Origin: Oxytricha trifallax
Taxonomy: Eukaryota > Ciliophora > Spirotrichea > Sporadotrichida > Oxytrichidae
Length of the DNA: 64,000 nt
Direction: 5' to 3'
Assembly (NCBI GenBank): GCA_000711775.1
Contig: ARYC01000109.1
Coordinates: 1-64,000, forward strand
This document shows, one piece after another, positions 9,004-23,100 of the stretch (its first letter is position 1; each line of letters opens with the position of its first letter). The notes beneath the pieces are model-generated. The model saw only the letters and a list, made by a program, of their open reading frames with translations. It was not told the DNA's origin and ran no database searches. The position numbers and the translations under genes are program-made.

Positions 9004-12000
9004 TCATATATTATATTAAGAACCCTGAGGTTATGTAGCGATCCTCCCAGGTACTCCTCTGATCCAGTGAACTGGGCTTTTCAATGTTTGTTGATGAAGT
9101 TTAAGACATTTTAAAAGTTAAGGAATAAGATGGTTGTACACTTCAGATACGATACGCTTAACCATAACAAATTAATTGATTCCACTGGCAATATCTAAAG
9201 CTATAAGCAGGTAATTGCATATTTTCATGAAAATCTTCTATTTCTCAACTTTGAGCTCACTCTGATCAGCTCTCTTTTAAGTATCACTTTTGACCTCTTT
9301 AGATATTTTAGCCAAAATCAAGAAAGTTTCATCGATTTATTTAGCTTCGATGAAAGAGAGAAGTTACAGATATTCCTGATTAAGTTTGAAGGCTAATATT
9401 TGATTCACTCTGGTGTCTAGCATCTGGTACTTGAACTCATTCTTTTCTATGAATTAGGCACATAAATTCTCAGCTACTTACTTGGTTATAGTGTAGTGAC
9501 CAAGTTTATAGGCTATCTCAGCTAAATAACCAGAGAGTTAATGTAGTGAGAGGGGTAGCAAAGTTATTATGTCTGATGATGTTTCACCGATGCAATTAAC
9601 TCAGATATCATCTTGGGTATATCCACCAGCAGCAAACACATATTATTAATCAATCAACAGATCAGTAATTCCTTTTAGCTCTATAACTTAATTATATCTT
9701 TCATTAGGGATGAGTTGGGTCACTCTTACAACAGCTCTAGGCATTTTTATATCACCATTTCCTTCATATTCAGTGTTATTTAAACTTACACCGACTCCTG
9801 AGCCACTTGGTTTACCGAATAGAGACATTTCATCTATATTTCTCCAAGATTTATATTCAGTTACTGGTCTATAGAATGGCAATTTTATTGTCATGCTGGT
9901 ACTATAAAGATAAAATAATTCAAAAATAAAAAGGCTCAATTTTTTTATCCTTCGTAAGAAAATTGCAATACTTGTTCTGCAAATCATGATTGGCTTTGCT
10001 GGTGTATGACTCTTTTTTATATATTGTTATTTGGCCATTAAGTTAAAGGGATGTACTTAATCAGCACTTCTCTCATAATAAGCGTGATAGTGCTATGCAG
10101 CTTTCAAATATATTGAGTTCTCAAGTGCTAGAGAGCTCAATGAGTCTTCTTGTTGTTTGGCTCTCTTCAAGCACTCAACAGATTCCAGCAATAGTGATTT
10201 CTATTCAACAATGTTTGATTAGGCAACTGCTTGACACATGTGAAGAAGTGCATTTTGATATGAATTCTGGTTGTTTTCCTTCTCTAAAATCTTCTCGTAG
10301 GATTAAATCTAGGGTTTTGGAAGAGGTAATTTGCCAGCTTCTTAGAGAGTTTATTTCAAGTTTTGCAAATCATTCTTTGATTTCCCCAGTGTTTTATTCT
10401 TATTCTAGTTCATTTTCTGATTCAAAGAAGCAGCAAGGTTCTTTGTTCCCTGGTGCATTTTTTGATAAATCAAGTCCTTCAGAAATCAAGAGTTTGTTAG
10501 TTTGATTTTTAGCCACATTCATTTCACGACCTAGTTTTATTTCACTTCGATAGAGATTGACAAGCAAGTTTACATGAAGAGAGTGAATGATTTGTTCCTA
10601 CTTATTAAAATACTTGACACCTAGGACTTTATCCTTTTCTCTCATTATTTTCCTCCATTCTTCAATATTTATGGTTCTTTCAAATAAATCTTTTTTTTTT
10701 AGTTCATCGATACAGTCTTAGACTTCTAGTTGTTCTTCGTCGCCTTCCTCTTCATCCAGAGGAACTTCTTTATTAAATTGTATTAAATATGTAAATATCT
10801 TTAACTAAGTTAAAAAATTTATAAATCTGAAGCTTCTTCTTTTTCTCTTCTCTATCTGTCCCTCTCCTTTCTGAGAATCATTTGCTCCCAGGTTTCGTAA
10901 ACAATGTTGATTTTATGTTCCAATTCTCCAATCTTCTTGTTATCAACTGTGATGCTCATTGAAGTTCTTATGTTTTCTTTAGAGTCTAGGAAGTAATTTA
11001 TACTGTTTTGTTATTGTTTTATATTTCTATACTATTTTTTGCATTTGTTTATATATATATATATATATTTACATTTTTTTATAGGCATTACTTCAATCTT
11101 TCCTCTCTATACTCAACAATCTAATCAAGTGCACTTCTAAGAGTCTGCACTGAATTTCCGAACTCCCCAATTTCTTCTTGCAGAGTAGCCAGATATATCG
11201 AGAATTTGCAGTACATAATCATATCCTCAACAAACGACATGCGGGTTAGGATTATTTGGATCACGTTGAATGACTCGACAAAGTAGTTTTTTATTGTGAT
11301 GACGAATTCATCCATTTATTCAACAAATTCTGTGAGGTATTCTCTCTGGTGTCACATTTCTGAGTAAACATCTATTCTTTGCAAAACTGGCAGCAAATAC
11401 TATCATATGAAAAGCAATTCTATTGAAAATCCCAACTAATACCACCTTAATTAAACCCATAATTGAATTGAAAAAGATTTAACTTAAAATACTTAGCCCA
11501 CAACATGCAAGTAATATCAAAGAGAATATCCTGGCGATGTTCTAAGAAGGGATCACCAAGTGGCCTCATAAGATTTTCTCTGATTGATCTGCTCAAATCA
11601 ACAAGCATCTCCAGATTGTATTGTAAGTTCAAGAACAGTCTATAATAACATCATTTTATGATTATTTTCCATAAACATATAATGCTAATAAAACTTGAAA
11701 TTTAATTAATCTTCCTTCTTCTAGTGCTTTGTACTCTGGTGTCGCTTTTTTCCATGAAAGACTTCTCTAAGTCAGCTAATCTTCTAAACACCAATAAATC
11801 TCTCTCTGTCAAGGCTAATTGCTTATTAGTTTTATAGCTTTTTATTAATTGTTATGCATTTAGGGCTTTAATCAATATTTCAATAGCAAAGGTAAACATA
11901 GTCTAGGTTTGGTACACGTTCAAGGTCTTTAGGAGTTTGTCTGAGATCAATGGGTATTTTATGATAGCCCAAAGGTGCTCTAATGTGTGGATCTTAACCC

Positions 12001-14565
12001 ATTATAATTGTAATGTCTGTTACTACTGAGAGGCAATCTTCCTCATCTAACAGTGAGTTAGAAGTTCTTCTGAACACAATTTTATTGTCGATTAGAAATT
12101 TAATGTATCTATTTAGGTAGTATATATGTAAGGGATAAATTTGGTCTTCTCATAGACATCAGCATGTTGCCTGATTGGCACAGCAACGGCATAATGATTT
12201 TCTGGGAGTTCTGGCCCCACATTTTCATCAGCCAATACTACATCAACACCAACAATGGCGTTTTATGAGTTTTTAGTTCTTTGCAATAGCAAATTCACGT
12301 AGATATGCTTGATTTTTTCCAATTCAGCTTCTGAAGCTTAGATTTGATTTTCATCTTTCTCATCTTTTGGAATTTTTACTTGTTAATTTTATTGGGCTTT
12401 TGGGTCTGGCTTGCCGCCTGGTTTCGCACCTGGCTTCTATCCTGCTGGTGGTTGTTATAACTAATGCAATTATAAATTTCTATGAGCAATTTATACGGAG
12501 CTTTCTTGGCGTCTTTCTTCTTCTTTTCTTCCTCTTTCTTTCCATCACCTCCAGCTTATGGTCCTAACATCTTAGCTTGTGCTCTTAATCTCTTCAACTC
12601 AATTCTGAGGTTAGCTGAGTTAATATCTTTTGGGATTTTTTTCAAAGCCGTTTGGGATGTTAGCTTTCTTATTCAATAAATATAATCATTAGTAAATCAT
12701 CTGTTGAGAGGGTTATTTTTAATATTGAGGTAATAAAATTTCAAAAATTAAATATAAAATACTAGCACTCATGAGTACATCAACTGTGGCTAGGTAAGGA
12801 ACTTCATGTCTCCTGAATTTAAGTCTGACAAGTGTTGGATCCAGTAAAAGATCAAATTCAGCACATAGTTTGCACTCATAGCAGAATTTAAGCATTTCAA
12901 CGTGCACTTCAATGGGAACATTATAAGAAGCATTTTTATATTTCATCTGTTTTAATGATAAATCTCGAGGTATTGATGATTTAGGAATGTCAGTTTTGCT
13001 AATAAAATTTCTTGAATAATATATAATCAAGAAAACTTCCAGTCTTTTTCTTTGATCATTTCCATATCAAGTGCCTTATATTTCTCAAGAAGTTCATCTA
13101 CATTCAAGTCAGTGTCTCCTCGATTCATTAAGTGCTCTTTCTTTTCGCGATCACGCTTCTTCTTCTCATGGATTTGAATCAGGGCTTGTTTAAGCAAGAG
13201 TGCATCAGCTTTTATCAAGTCTATCGAAAGTTTCAATTCAATTAAAAACATTTATAGCAATGAAAACTATTAGCTGAGTATAATAGTACCACAATTTATA
13301 AATTTTAGATTGATTAAAGATTTAGGGATTGTGTCTTGATTTAGAGATTCTTGGCGTTTCTCTCGATGAGTCTGCGGGTCATTTGTAGATAACCACTCTA
13401 CTATAGCAACACTTCTATGATACTTAAAGAAATAATTGTATTTAAATAATCTCCCTCAAAATAATCATATTTCCTTTATATCTATCTTAATTATATTTAA
13501 ATAATGTTTAAGCTATAATTGCTAAAGTTATGATATTTTTACAATATATTTGCTTATATTATTCATTTAATGCTCTATTTCTAATATTTAAGAGAAATAA
13601 AACAAGTTTATTGAGAATACATTAAATTTTATTAATTCATTCAACAATATGTTCTTTCAATTATTTATAAAGGCAAATAATTATAAATTTATAATTTTAT
13701 GATACTTATTTTAGCTGAAAGTCTCCCTCAATTTTCTTCTACCAAGCATCAGGAGTGAGAACTCCTGCCTGCAACTGATACTTCAACTCCTGAGTCCTGA
13801 GCATTCTCAGTGCCTCAACCAGCGTCTCTTTGGTTCCATCAGGCACTGGTGGGACTTAGTCTTCAATTTGCCTGAGATACAACACTTTCTAAATACCATA
13901 ACTGACAACTCTGATTGCTGCCTTGTAGGCCATTTGATCGGCATAAGATTTCCCGAGTTCTATGTAGTTCATAATTCTCCAATCCAGGTAAACTTAAAAT
14001 TTAAAATATTATTTTAAATTTAGCTGTGGTCAGAATCAAGTTGTTGTCCAGGCAAAGAATGTTAAGAAATGATGTAAATTATAAGTGAATAATTCAATAG
14101 ATTTTAGAAATCTTAAAGGATTGCTAATAAATGAGTGGCTTCTTTTGAGTATTTAGCTTCTCTGAGTTGATGGCATATCTTATAAATAAGAATTTTCGAG
14201 TTGTAAGTCAAATAATACAATCTCTCTCGCATGTCTTTGGACTGTTTGTTAATCACCTCGGCTGCTCCCTTGATTCTGTTAAGGATATCGATAACCACTT
14301 CAACTGTGTCTTTTCTCTTGATGAGCTGGTCATTGTTCGTAAATTTAGAGAAATCTTGCTCTGCACTCTTGATTGTGTCTTGAAGTCTCATTTCTATGGC
14401 CAGTTCGAAGGCTGGTCCATACGTCCATCTAACAAAGTAACAAATAAAAGGTTTGTTAGATTATCTGGAGAGTTGGGGTTTTCCCCACCTCCTCCAGAGT
14501 TTATCTGATCTCCCGCTGTTTTCAACGGAGAGGTCACTCGTTAAGTATACTACATCTATAAACAT
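9004..14565 (-). CDS. CFAP54: CFAP54, cilia- and flagella-associated protein (central-apparatus C1d)
   Basis: Large axonemal protein of the C1d projection of the central pair, needed for ciliary motility (known family role). ATG 14565 (MFIDVVYLTSDL) is the best visible start. Blocks in order: LAIEMRLQDTIKSA with helical repeats (14390-14110), ELGKSYADQMAYKAA and a basic linker (13990-13735), DLNVDELLEKYKALDME (13130), VPIEVHVEMLKFCYEC and PTLVRLKFRRHEVPYLATVD (12950-12790; typical CFAP54), NAIVGVDVVLADENVGPELP (12250), VDLSRSIRENLMRPLGDPF (11600), LLLESVECLKRAKQQED (10200), and a fibronectin-III-like domain (9900-9600: GVGVSLNNTEYEGNGD, YVFAAGGYTQDD, IGETSSDIITLLPLSL) followed by YLAEIAYKLGHYTIT. 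Stop TGA 9004-9006. Short AT-rich introns separate the blocks. It is shorter than animal CFAP54 (about 3,000 aa). Confidence 0.85.
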
Positions 14566-14872
14566 AATTTTAGCTTATTTAACATAATGAAATAGAAAGA
14601 AAGGGAAAAGATGTTTGTTACATGCCTGATCTGTAAAATAATCAAAATTAAGTAACTCTTCCTCTTTATTCAAATTAATTTTAATTATAACTTTTATTCT
14701 ATTAATCAACAAATATCATCCTCATAGTTATATGCTATATTATCTTATATCTTATGCATAAAAATCCATTTAAAAATTAAAAATCTAAGGGAGTGATTTT
14801 TCTAGCATCAAAGATTTTGTAAAGATAAAATAAATAAAAATCCTTTTTATTAAGATAATGAATTAAAATAAA

Positions 14873-15901
14873 ATGTCATTATTTAATAGCTCTATGAATC
14901 ACACTTCTCGATCTCCCATTAATAATTCTAAAGCCAAGGCACTTTTTAGTTTTCCCAATGCTCCCCGCTTTCCTAACTTGGGTTTGGAAATAGATCTGGA
15001 GATTAAATTAATAAATCAGAAGCCCCATCTCCAGAGAAATATAGAATTGATAGTTTGGATTTCACAAGTAAGTTAAAGGGATTTCATTTTGGCATGTCCA
15101 GAGAAAAGCTCACTAAAGTATGTTATATGCTCAAAATGTGTTTATAACTTTATAAATCATGAATACAGCCGCTCATTCAGTTAATATAGGTGTATATAAA
15201 AGTGCATCCTCCACTAGATGTGACCATCCCAGGTCCAGGTTCTTATGATGCTAAAAATTCTTTTATTGAAAAGAACACTAGCTTTTTTACTCTGAGACCC
15301 AAAACTAACTGTTAATCAAGTAATTAACTTCAACTTATTTTAATATTCTTACTTGCTTAAAATGCCAATCAATTATTCATAATATAATGTAGTATTCAAT
15401 GATGCTACGAAGAATAATCCAGGTCCTGGAGCATACGATGGCAATAGAGCCATGGAAAGTATAAACGGGTGAATAGTATATTCTCTTTTTAAGTCTCCAG
15501 GAGGTGCAATAATTTCACGCACTGGCCAGAGATTTGACAATTCCTTAACTCGCAGATCAGCACTAGAACATGGGCCTGGTGCCTACCAATAAATTGAGAG
15601 TGTGAACAAGACATGTACTTTCTTTTTTAATAAGTATAAAAACACGGGGGCTATAGTCTTCGGAAAATCCCGTGGACTGGTGTAACTAGATAAAAGCGCT
15701 ACTAGAAAGATCACTCCTGGACCTGGAACTTACAGTGTGTAAAGTGAATTTGGATTCTACAATCCAACTGAAATTAACAAGGAAACTTCGTTCTTTAATT
15801 AAAGTTAGAGGGTGAATTTTAATAAAAATGCAACATAAGGAGTCTCAGGTGGGCTGTTCAACAAAAGCATGATTGAAATTAGTAAAAATTAGTGCAACTG
15901 A
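14873..15901 (+). CDS. SHIPPO / sperm-tail PG-rich repeat protein
   Basis: Microtubule-associated axonemal protein family with repeated PGPG(A/T/S)Y motifs. ATG 14873 (MSLFNSSMNHTSRSPINN). Repeats: SPEKYRIDSLDF with FHFGMSREK (15020-15118), TIPGPGSYDAKNSF (15220), NPGPGAYDGNRAM (15410), EHGPGAYQ (15570) and TPGPGTYSVQSEFGF (15710). Introns are visible after LTK (GTATGT, 15118) and after TNCQSS (GTAATTAAC, 15320). The frame shifts by one base near 14985 and near 15465, where I could not define a clean intron. Stop TGA 15899-15901. The upstream neighbour CFAP54, also axonemal, is transcribed divergently. Confidence 0.85.
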
Positions 15902-16170
15902 TCAATGGAATAACTGAGAAAATTGTAAGAGAATTAAAAATAAGAATTTTATTTGGTAGAATTAGGCATTTTCAGTATAGTACTAAAATTCAATTTTGCT
16001 AAGAAATTACAGGTTTTGATACATAATGTAACGCTTTATTTATAAATCATTAATCATATAAAAATTATTCTGTAAATCTGATAAAAAGTTAATGACTTTA
16101 ACAAACAAACCAATTTTAAACTTTCTCTTTTTGATATCCTTCACCTATTAATCTTAATCTTAATGACTTT
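15902..16170. other. AT-rich spacer, no gene seen
   Basis: No conserved coding block. Probably the 3' region of the SHIPPO gene and the 5' or eliminated part of the Kelch-like fragment. Confidence 0.4.
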
Positions 16171-16177
16171 TTAATAA

Positions 16178-16854
16178 GATTTCCTAGAGGGAATACTTCC
16201 ATAGTTTATGACGAACTCTAAGACAAATTGATAATATTTGGTGGTAGTAACTTACAAGGCTTTTGCACTAATCATTTATACATTCTAGAAATGAAACAAT
16301 ATACTATTGATATTTTGAGCTAAAGAGTCAATTAATGTCAAATTTACCTTTAAGATTTGGAAAAGCGCATTTTAAAGCCAATTGAAAACTCTCGATAAAG
16401 CAACTTGAATTGCATCAATAAGTCTGCATAATTGAAATAATCAAACGCTTTACTTAGTGCTCATAAGATAGGTGTCAAATTTTTCGATAATCGATCTGCA
16501 TTTAAATTCAAGCAATAGAATGATGATTTTGATTAATTTCAGCATTAAACAGATGAAAGTAACTTTAATAATACACCAATTGGAAGGTAATTAAATGCAG
16601 ATTTTTAGAATGATAATAATTAAAGACAAAGCTTAACCTAGCAATTTTTTTAGCTATATATAAAAATATTATTCTATCCTTTGTATTTATATTCTAATGC
16701 TATTTCTTTTTAGTTAAGTTACTATAAAATAAATAGCAATTGAGGACTGAAAGTTAAATAAATTTCCAAAAAGTAAAAGTAGGACTAAAATTAACTAGAA
16801 CATGATGGATACTTTAAATCTATATGCTAAATCAATAACAAAGCCTATTTTTGA
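16178..16854 (+). CDS. Kelch-repeat-like protein fragment
   Basis: The frame gives RGNTSIVYDELQDKLIIFGG followed by SNLQGFCTNHLYILEM, the hydrophobic-GG...Y pattern of one Kelch blade. A long Q/N-rich polar region follows (to 16650), then after a gap a basic tail (KKQKQDQNQLEHDGYF) ending at TGA 16852-16854. Only one blade is clear, and no start or upstream blades are seen in the 300 bp before it, so this is a partial gene or one MDS of a gene whose other parts lie elsewhere. Function unassigned. Confidence 0.5.
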
Positions 16855-17107
16855 ACTTGATCGATAATACTCTTATATCAATTAATTATTTATTTATTAA
16901 CACTTAATTTATTTAGAACTTTTATTTAACTCAAATTCATTTGATTTAGCTTTAAAAATTTCAATCTTTTTTTGTAAATCTTTAATAATAGTTTTTAATT
17001 ATTATCACATTCGTAAAAAAAACATGAGATGTAATTTATGATAGATAGTTAGATAATAATGAGAGATAGTCATTATTTAATAATTTGATTATTTATTATA
17101 CAACAGA

Positions 17108-17261
17108 ATGAGTGATTTTACAAACGATCCCAACCTCATCAATAACCTAGTAAATCTTAAAATATATAAAAGATACTCATCTTTATAATTTCTTCATTTA
17201 TTTTTATCAAAAAATATTTACATTAAATGCCCTTGGCAGCAGTTTGAATCCAAATAAATTG

Positions 17262-17298
<37 letters not shown>

Positions 17299-19887
17299 TA
17301 TTTAAATCATAAAGTTGGGGCAACATTTTGATTTAATTCTAAAAAATCCAAACTCCTAGATTAGGCAGCAAGCAGAGCAGTTTATCAAACAAGTAAACAT
17401 TAATATTTAAACTTTACCTATTTATCTAGTCTGAGAAAGTTACAGGATACGCATAAGCACTTTTACAAATCTCTTCAGATCCATAAGTAAGTGATTCAAA
17501 AGTTCAAAATGAAATAATATGACTTAAATATGGCATTTTTCTGCAATCATATGAAGCAAGCATTTAACTTTAAATGTTCAGAGTGATTTTAATAATAATC
17601 CGTTTATAGTTAAATAATGGTTAGCCAGTAGATGTCAATGCTGCTGCATCAGTCTAATTAGAGATTTTAGTAGATCATCACTGGAAATTCTATGATGTTG
17701 CTCAAGCTAAAAAAATCATAAATTATTACTATAAAGTATCACTCTTAAAAACGATATCTATCTCTTTAATAAAATGAATTAATATAAATCACAATTGAGG
17801 GCTTTGATTTCATAATTTTAGATCCCTAAGCAGCTAGTCCGAGACAATATTTTTTATACAATTTATATCAAGATTGATTATTGTAAATGTTCAAATATTT
17901 TAGTCAGATCTTGTTCGAGATTATGGAGCATTGATAAAAAATTTAAAATGTAATTAGTGAAATGTTATCAAGAATAAAACTTGTAAGAGGTTTAGTTTGA
18001 TAGATTTTTATTTGAAAACCAGTGAGATAAAAATAAATAAACAACTGTATGAAATCTTTGAAAAGGAAATCAATTTAGAACAATCTACATTTTTACAATG
18101 AAAAATAATTTACATGAAACATTTTACAGTTTGCTTATTTTAATATAATTTGTTTTGATTCTTTCTTGCCACTTTAAGATTTAGAGAAGATAAATCATGA
18201 AACAGTATGCAAGATGCATCACTAAGATATGCAGATTGGATTTCCCAGTTTTGTGGGGTAATTTAGTAGGAGAAACAGTAAATTATTTGCAGAGTGGAGA
18301 TGAAAAAGTATTTTAACTGGACTTATAGCACTTAAGTGCTTGGTCAAGAAGTCCAAATTTGAAATAAAAGAAGATAGAAAAGCACTCTATGAGATAATGA
18401 ATGCTACATTTGGGATACTTGGGAATCTTATCAACAACTACATTATAATAAATTTTATGCTTTGGGACTTTAAATTTTATTCGTTCTATATTATGGGAAT
18501 TCTATGTCATTATAATTTTAGATTTTACATCATGGTAGATAACTAGTAGTCATTTGAAGTGATTTTAATGATCCAGAAAATCTTCTACATCTCTAATTAA
18601 CTTACAATGTGCCCATACCTAATGGAAGGAAATAACTTAGATCCCTGGATGCAATTCTTCAAAAGTTTGTTAGACAGACCGATGCCAGCAGAGCTTGAAA
18701 ATTATGTTGTGGAGATGAGTGAGGTTGAAATGAGAGATAAACATTTTGTGGGAGATCAAGGGTGTCGGTGCCAGAATGACTTATAGAGTATTTTAGAAGT
18801 ATGGCAATCCTTTTCATGTAGAAGAGGAACATCTTGATTTTACTAAATATGTCAGAGATACTTTTGCTGTACCATAAAAAAATTATTTAAATTCCCTAAT
18901 AAACGCAATATGCTGTTCAAATTTGTTTAAACCACTCCTTGAATCTCATTTATAGCTTGTTTTTAAAAGGAAAACTAACTTTGTTGGATCAAAGACTCTA
19001 AACTTTGCAATAAAATATGTTTCAAAATCCTCGAAGCTTAATGCCACAATGAAGGTATTAAAGCCTTTCGTCGAGAATTTACTTTTCGAAACTATCATAC
19101 CAATCATGCTGATTTCTCACAGAGATGTAGTTTTATTAATATTTTTTTTAACATATTTAACAGTAGTTCTCTTCAAAGAGGATAAAATTGAGTTCATAAG
19201 AAAGCTAAATGATTTCACAGAGTCTTTATTTAATCCCAAGTACTCAATTGTGGAATTACTTATCTACTTGTGCAAGTACAAATTAGCTAGGAAAAACAAA
19301 AAGCCAGATTATTTGCACAAATTTTTGGAATTCTGTGCCACTAATTAGAATTAATATCAATAATTATCCAACCGAGATTGTCGTATTAAGGAAGCAATAC
19401 TTTTGCTATCGGATCACTTATTGATGAAATTTGAATGTTTAAGGATTTAAAGGCAATTATGGAACCTATGATGATTCAGCATGTAATGCCAGAGCTAACT
19501 AGCAATCAGCCATTTATGAGACTAAGAGCATGTTGGATGTATGGGGAGTTTGGCACTTTCAAGTTTAGAGATAGCCAATGTCTTAGTCAGGCAATTGACT
19601 TGATCTATAAAAATCTTCAAGACCCTGAATTGCCAGTCAGATTAGCTGATTTAAATTAATATATGACATATAATTAAAATCAATTGAGAATACAAGCATC
19701 TCTTTCAATTCATAAACTTTTAGGCAATGAGGAGACTTTCCAATTCTTGAAACCAGCCCTTAAGCAAATATTGGAGTAATATCTAATATTAATGAACGAA
19801 ATTGATTCTGAAGATTTAGTATCAGCTTTAGAAAAAGTTGTTGCTTATTTTAAGGATGATATAGCTCCTTATGTTTAGTTATTATGA
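17108..19887 (+). CDS. Importin-7/8-like nuclear transport receptor (importin-beta family)
   Basis: Karyopherin carrying cargo through nuclear pores under RanGTP control (family knowledge). ATG 17108 (MSDFTNDPNLINNL), with an intron right after (GTAAAT). Exons: LNPNPQIRQQAEQFIKQ (17350-17390, importin N-terminal HEAT), VDVNAAASVQLEILVDHHW (17630), ITKICRLDFPVLWGNLV (18220), GLIALKCLVKKSKFEIKEDR (18320), MEGNNLDPWMQFFKSLLDRP (18620), RVFQKYGNPFHVEEEHLDF (18785), then the well-conserved VMPELTSNQPFMRLRACWMY (19485), which matches 'hvfPeL....gflRaRaCWvl' of IPO7/8. Stop TGA 19885-19887 after VAYFKDDIAPYVQLL. A frame break near 18750 looks like a small indel. It is shorter than IPO7, so the C-terminal third may be missing or elsewhere. 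Confidence 0.82.
17266..17297. repeat. (TA)n microsatellite
   Basis: About 16 TA units inside an intron or IES of the importin gene. Shorter runs occur near 11050 and 25230, also in non-coding gaps within genes. Confidence 0.9.
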
Positions 19888-20164
19888 AGAAGTTATTAAT
19901 TTAAATTATAAAGTCCACAGTTCCTTTTGAATTCAATAATTAGATAAATATTATGCTTTGTAACTTACTGAGTAATTAGTATAGTTTGAAATTAAAATAA
20001 CAATTTAATTTTTTAAATGAATGCTTGTAAATAAAAATTTTTAACAATTAGAAAGTAACATAAATCTAGAAGATATATGAAGTTTATTTAGTTTTTAACA
20101 TGAAGTAGTGCTGTGTGTCAATCTCTATATATTAATTTCGTAATTATTTAAATAATATATAAGA

Positions 20165-23100
20165 ATGAAGTTACCTTATGGTATTTAAGGGAATGGTTCC
20201 CTGAATCCTTCCAATCACAGCCCACCCAAGAACTAGATTTAAAATAATTTAAATTTACGATCATAAAACGCCACTTCGCCTTATTCTGGAGAAAGGAAAC
20301 CTGCCCCTCCAAAGCTTAAATCTATCGCACTAGGGAGACCCAGACTTGATTTTAAAATGATTATTAAATATTCATGTTTATTTGGAAATGAAATCTTAGA
20401 ATTTTCAACTAAATTGATGGTAATCAGGGCAGTACAATTTAAATAATGGGTGAACCAGGTGGATAGCAAAATCAGTCAGTTGCTCTAAGAAGAGATATTG
20501 ATAAGACTTTATCTAGGACTACCACGATGAAACGCGTCTCAGAAGCATTAAGTAGTCCAATGTCTAATAAAATCCTACCTCTTATTTAGTATATTTTAGG
20601 CATAATATATCATATAAATGGTCTTAATTTCCATTGGATTAATGATAAAAATGTATAAACAAAGCACATATAAATACAGAATTTTTAGTAGAACGGTAAA
20701 TTAAACAGAGCAACGAATGGACCACCAAATAATAATAAAAGATAACTTAATAAATAATAATCTTCAGATAGTAATAGTTAAACTTAGTAAAATAATAAGG
20801 GAAAAAAGGGTGGTTTAGATGTTCAAGCACTTATTCAAGAAATTGTAAGTATTCCATCTAATGAAGACCAAATTAAGTTTTCTTTTTACATTTTGTAATT
20901 CAGAGATAATCCATAATCTCAATTAAAAAACCCTCTTTATAAAATTCATATTTTAATGGAAATTCGTTATAAACTTGATACTTAAAAAATACTATAGGAG
21001 GAAAGAAGGAAAAGGATTAATGCTATAAAAGGAAAATTAATCCAAATGGAGGTAATATCTAACTGAAAAAGTCCTCTATGGAAATACCTAATGATACCAA
21101 AATCAATTTTGCAAGTGCCTTAAAAAGTGGGAATATTGCTGTATTTTAATGTAATTTCTGTATTTAGCCTTGATTACTTTTGAAATTTTATTTATTTTTT
21201 ACAATAAGCCTAGATAAGGTGAGCACTCTTCGTCCTAGTCGGACAGCGGATAAAAAGCTATGAAGAGCAAGAGATAATCAATTAACGATAAAGCTACAAA
21301 AAGCAATCTTCAAGCTTAAAATGAATTTTTGGAGGGATTTCAAGTATGAGACAAGCATAACTAGAAAAACAGCATATTAAACAGCCCTACTAAACCTCAA
21401 CCAGGTTGCAAGCTCATGAAAATAAAGGTATTTATAGATGAGGCAAAGAATGAGAAAATTGACTTCGAAAAGAGTTCATTAGAGAGCGATATAATTAGTA
21501 ATAAGTCATCTGGTAAAATGATATCAAGTAATGACAAACGTAAAGATGGTGGTGAATAGTCTCAAAAATTAAACTTAAAAGCTGTCAAGGATAGCGGAGA
21601 GAACAATGAAACCTATTTATTTATTTTTAAACTATTTAAATCTAGTTTAGTAAAAGATCTGATGTGAATGTGATTGGAGCTTCAAACAACGCAAGCTTTA
21701 TAGGAGGCACTAACTACAATCCATCTGTGAATCACACTATAAATTTAGACTAGAATAATGATAACTCTCAATTGAACGAGGACGGGAATAGAAGCAAAGT
21801 CATGAAAGAAAAAGATGCCGTCATGTGTGATTAATCCCACTGCACTTTGGAAAACAGTTTGGAACGTGCTTGGACTCTTGCTTATTCTCTTTTAAGCAAT
21901 AACCGTATCTTATAGAATTCCATTTGAAAATACAACTCCGGATGAATGGCTTTACCTCGATATTCTTATTGACTCAATTTTCTTAGTTGATGTGTGTTTT
22001 AACTTTTTTACTGCATTCGAAGTCGAAAATGGAGAGTTAATTACTGAAAGATAAAGAATTGTAAGGAACTACATGAAAACTTGGTTTTTAATCGATCTAA
22101 TGTCGTCTATTCCTATTACACTTATTCAAAAATATACTTAATCTGGAAGTGATGACAACATCAAACTCCTTAAATTATCTAGATTACCAAGACTTTATAG
22201 ACTTCTGAGACTTATTAAGCTAATGAGATTGTATAAATCAAACAAATTCGTAGATAAGCTCTTTGCTGCAGTTAATATTAGTGTGACAGCGAATAGAATG
22301 ATAACTTCCTTAATTATGATGATCTTCTTGCTACATTTGATTGGATATCTCTGGGCAACTGTAGCTTCACTTACAAAGGATTCCTTCCCATCCATCTGGA
22401 TGAACCCGATTAATTTAGTAGACTCTCAGAACATAGATCAATATGAGCATTTATTTATTGGGCGGCAGTTACGATTTATACAGTGGGATACTGTGATATC
22501 ACACCTTAGAATGAAATAAAAATGATGTCTTGTGAACTAATTCTATTCACCAGTGTTTCACTTTATGCTTATATGTTCTCAAAATTATCAACTCTCTTCT
22601 CTAGTGAAAATGCAAATGACAATAATTAAAAGACTAGAGACGAAATTATCCATGAGCTTTCTATTAAGCATAGATTTACCAACGATTTAATGAATAAGAT
22701 CCAATACTTTTTCCAGTAAAATTCGAACTTAATATCTTTGAGTAAAGAATACGGTATTGATGAATTACTTGAGATCCTTCCAGCTCATTTGAAATCTGAG
22801 ATTTCTTACTTTTTCTACAGAGACGCAATTGAAACCATAAAAATTTTGCAAGATAAGGATCAGAGATTTTATGGTGACTACCTTTCAAAGTTTGAACCTA
22901 TGAGAATTAAGAATGGAACTGTATTCGCAAAAGAAGGTACTTCACCTTAAGAGGTCTTCTTTTTAATGAAAGGATGTGTTCAATGTGAGAAGCAGGAAAA
23001 GTATTACTTAGAGGGAATCATATTTGGAGAGACAGACATTATTTTGAAAAGAAACAGATCGGAGTCTTATGTTGCTAAGAGTGACTGCTATATTCTTAAA

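Noticed and set aside
9060-9543. A 160-codon plus-strand frame without TGA (starting DPVNWAFQCLL)
   Set aside because: It is the antisense of well-matched CFAP54 sequence (YLAEIAYKLGHYTIT). With one stop codon, spurious antisense frames are long.
10095-10505. A 136-aa plus-strand ORF starting MQLSNILSSQ
   Set aside because: The minus strand carries CFAP54 blocks (LLLESVECLKRAKQQED) leading into the fibronectin-like domain; the plus frame is a shadow.
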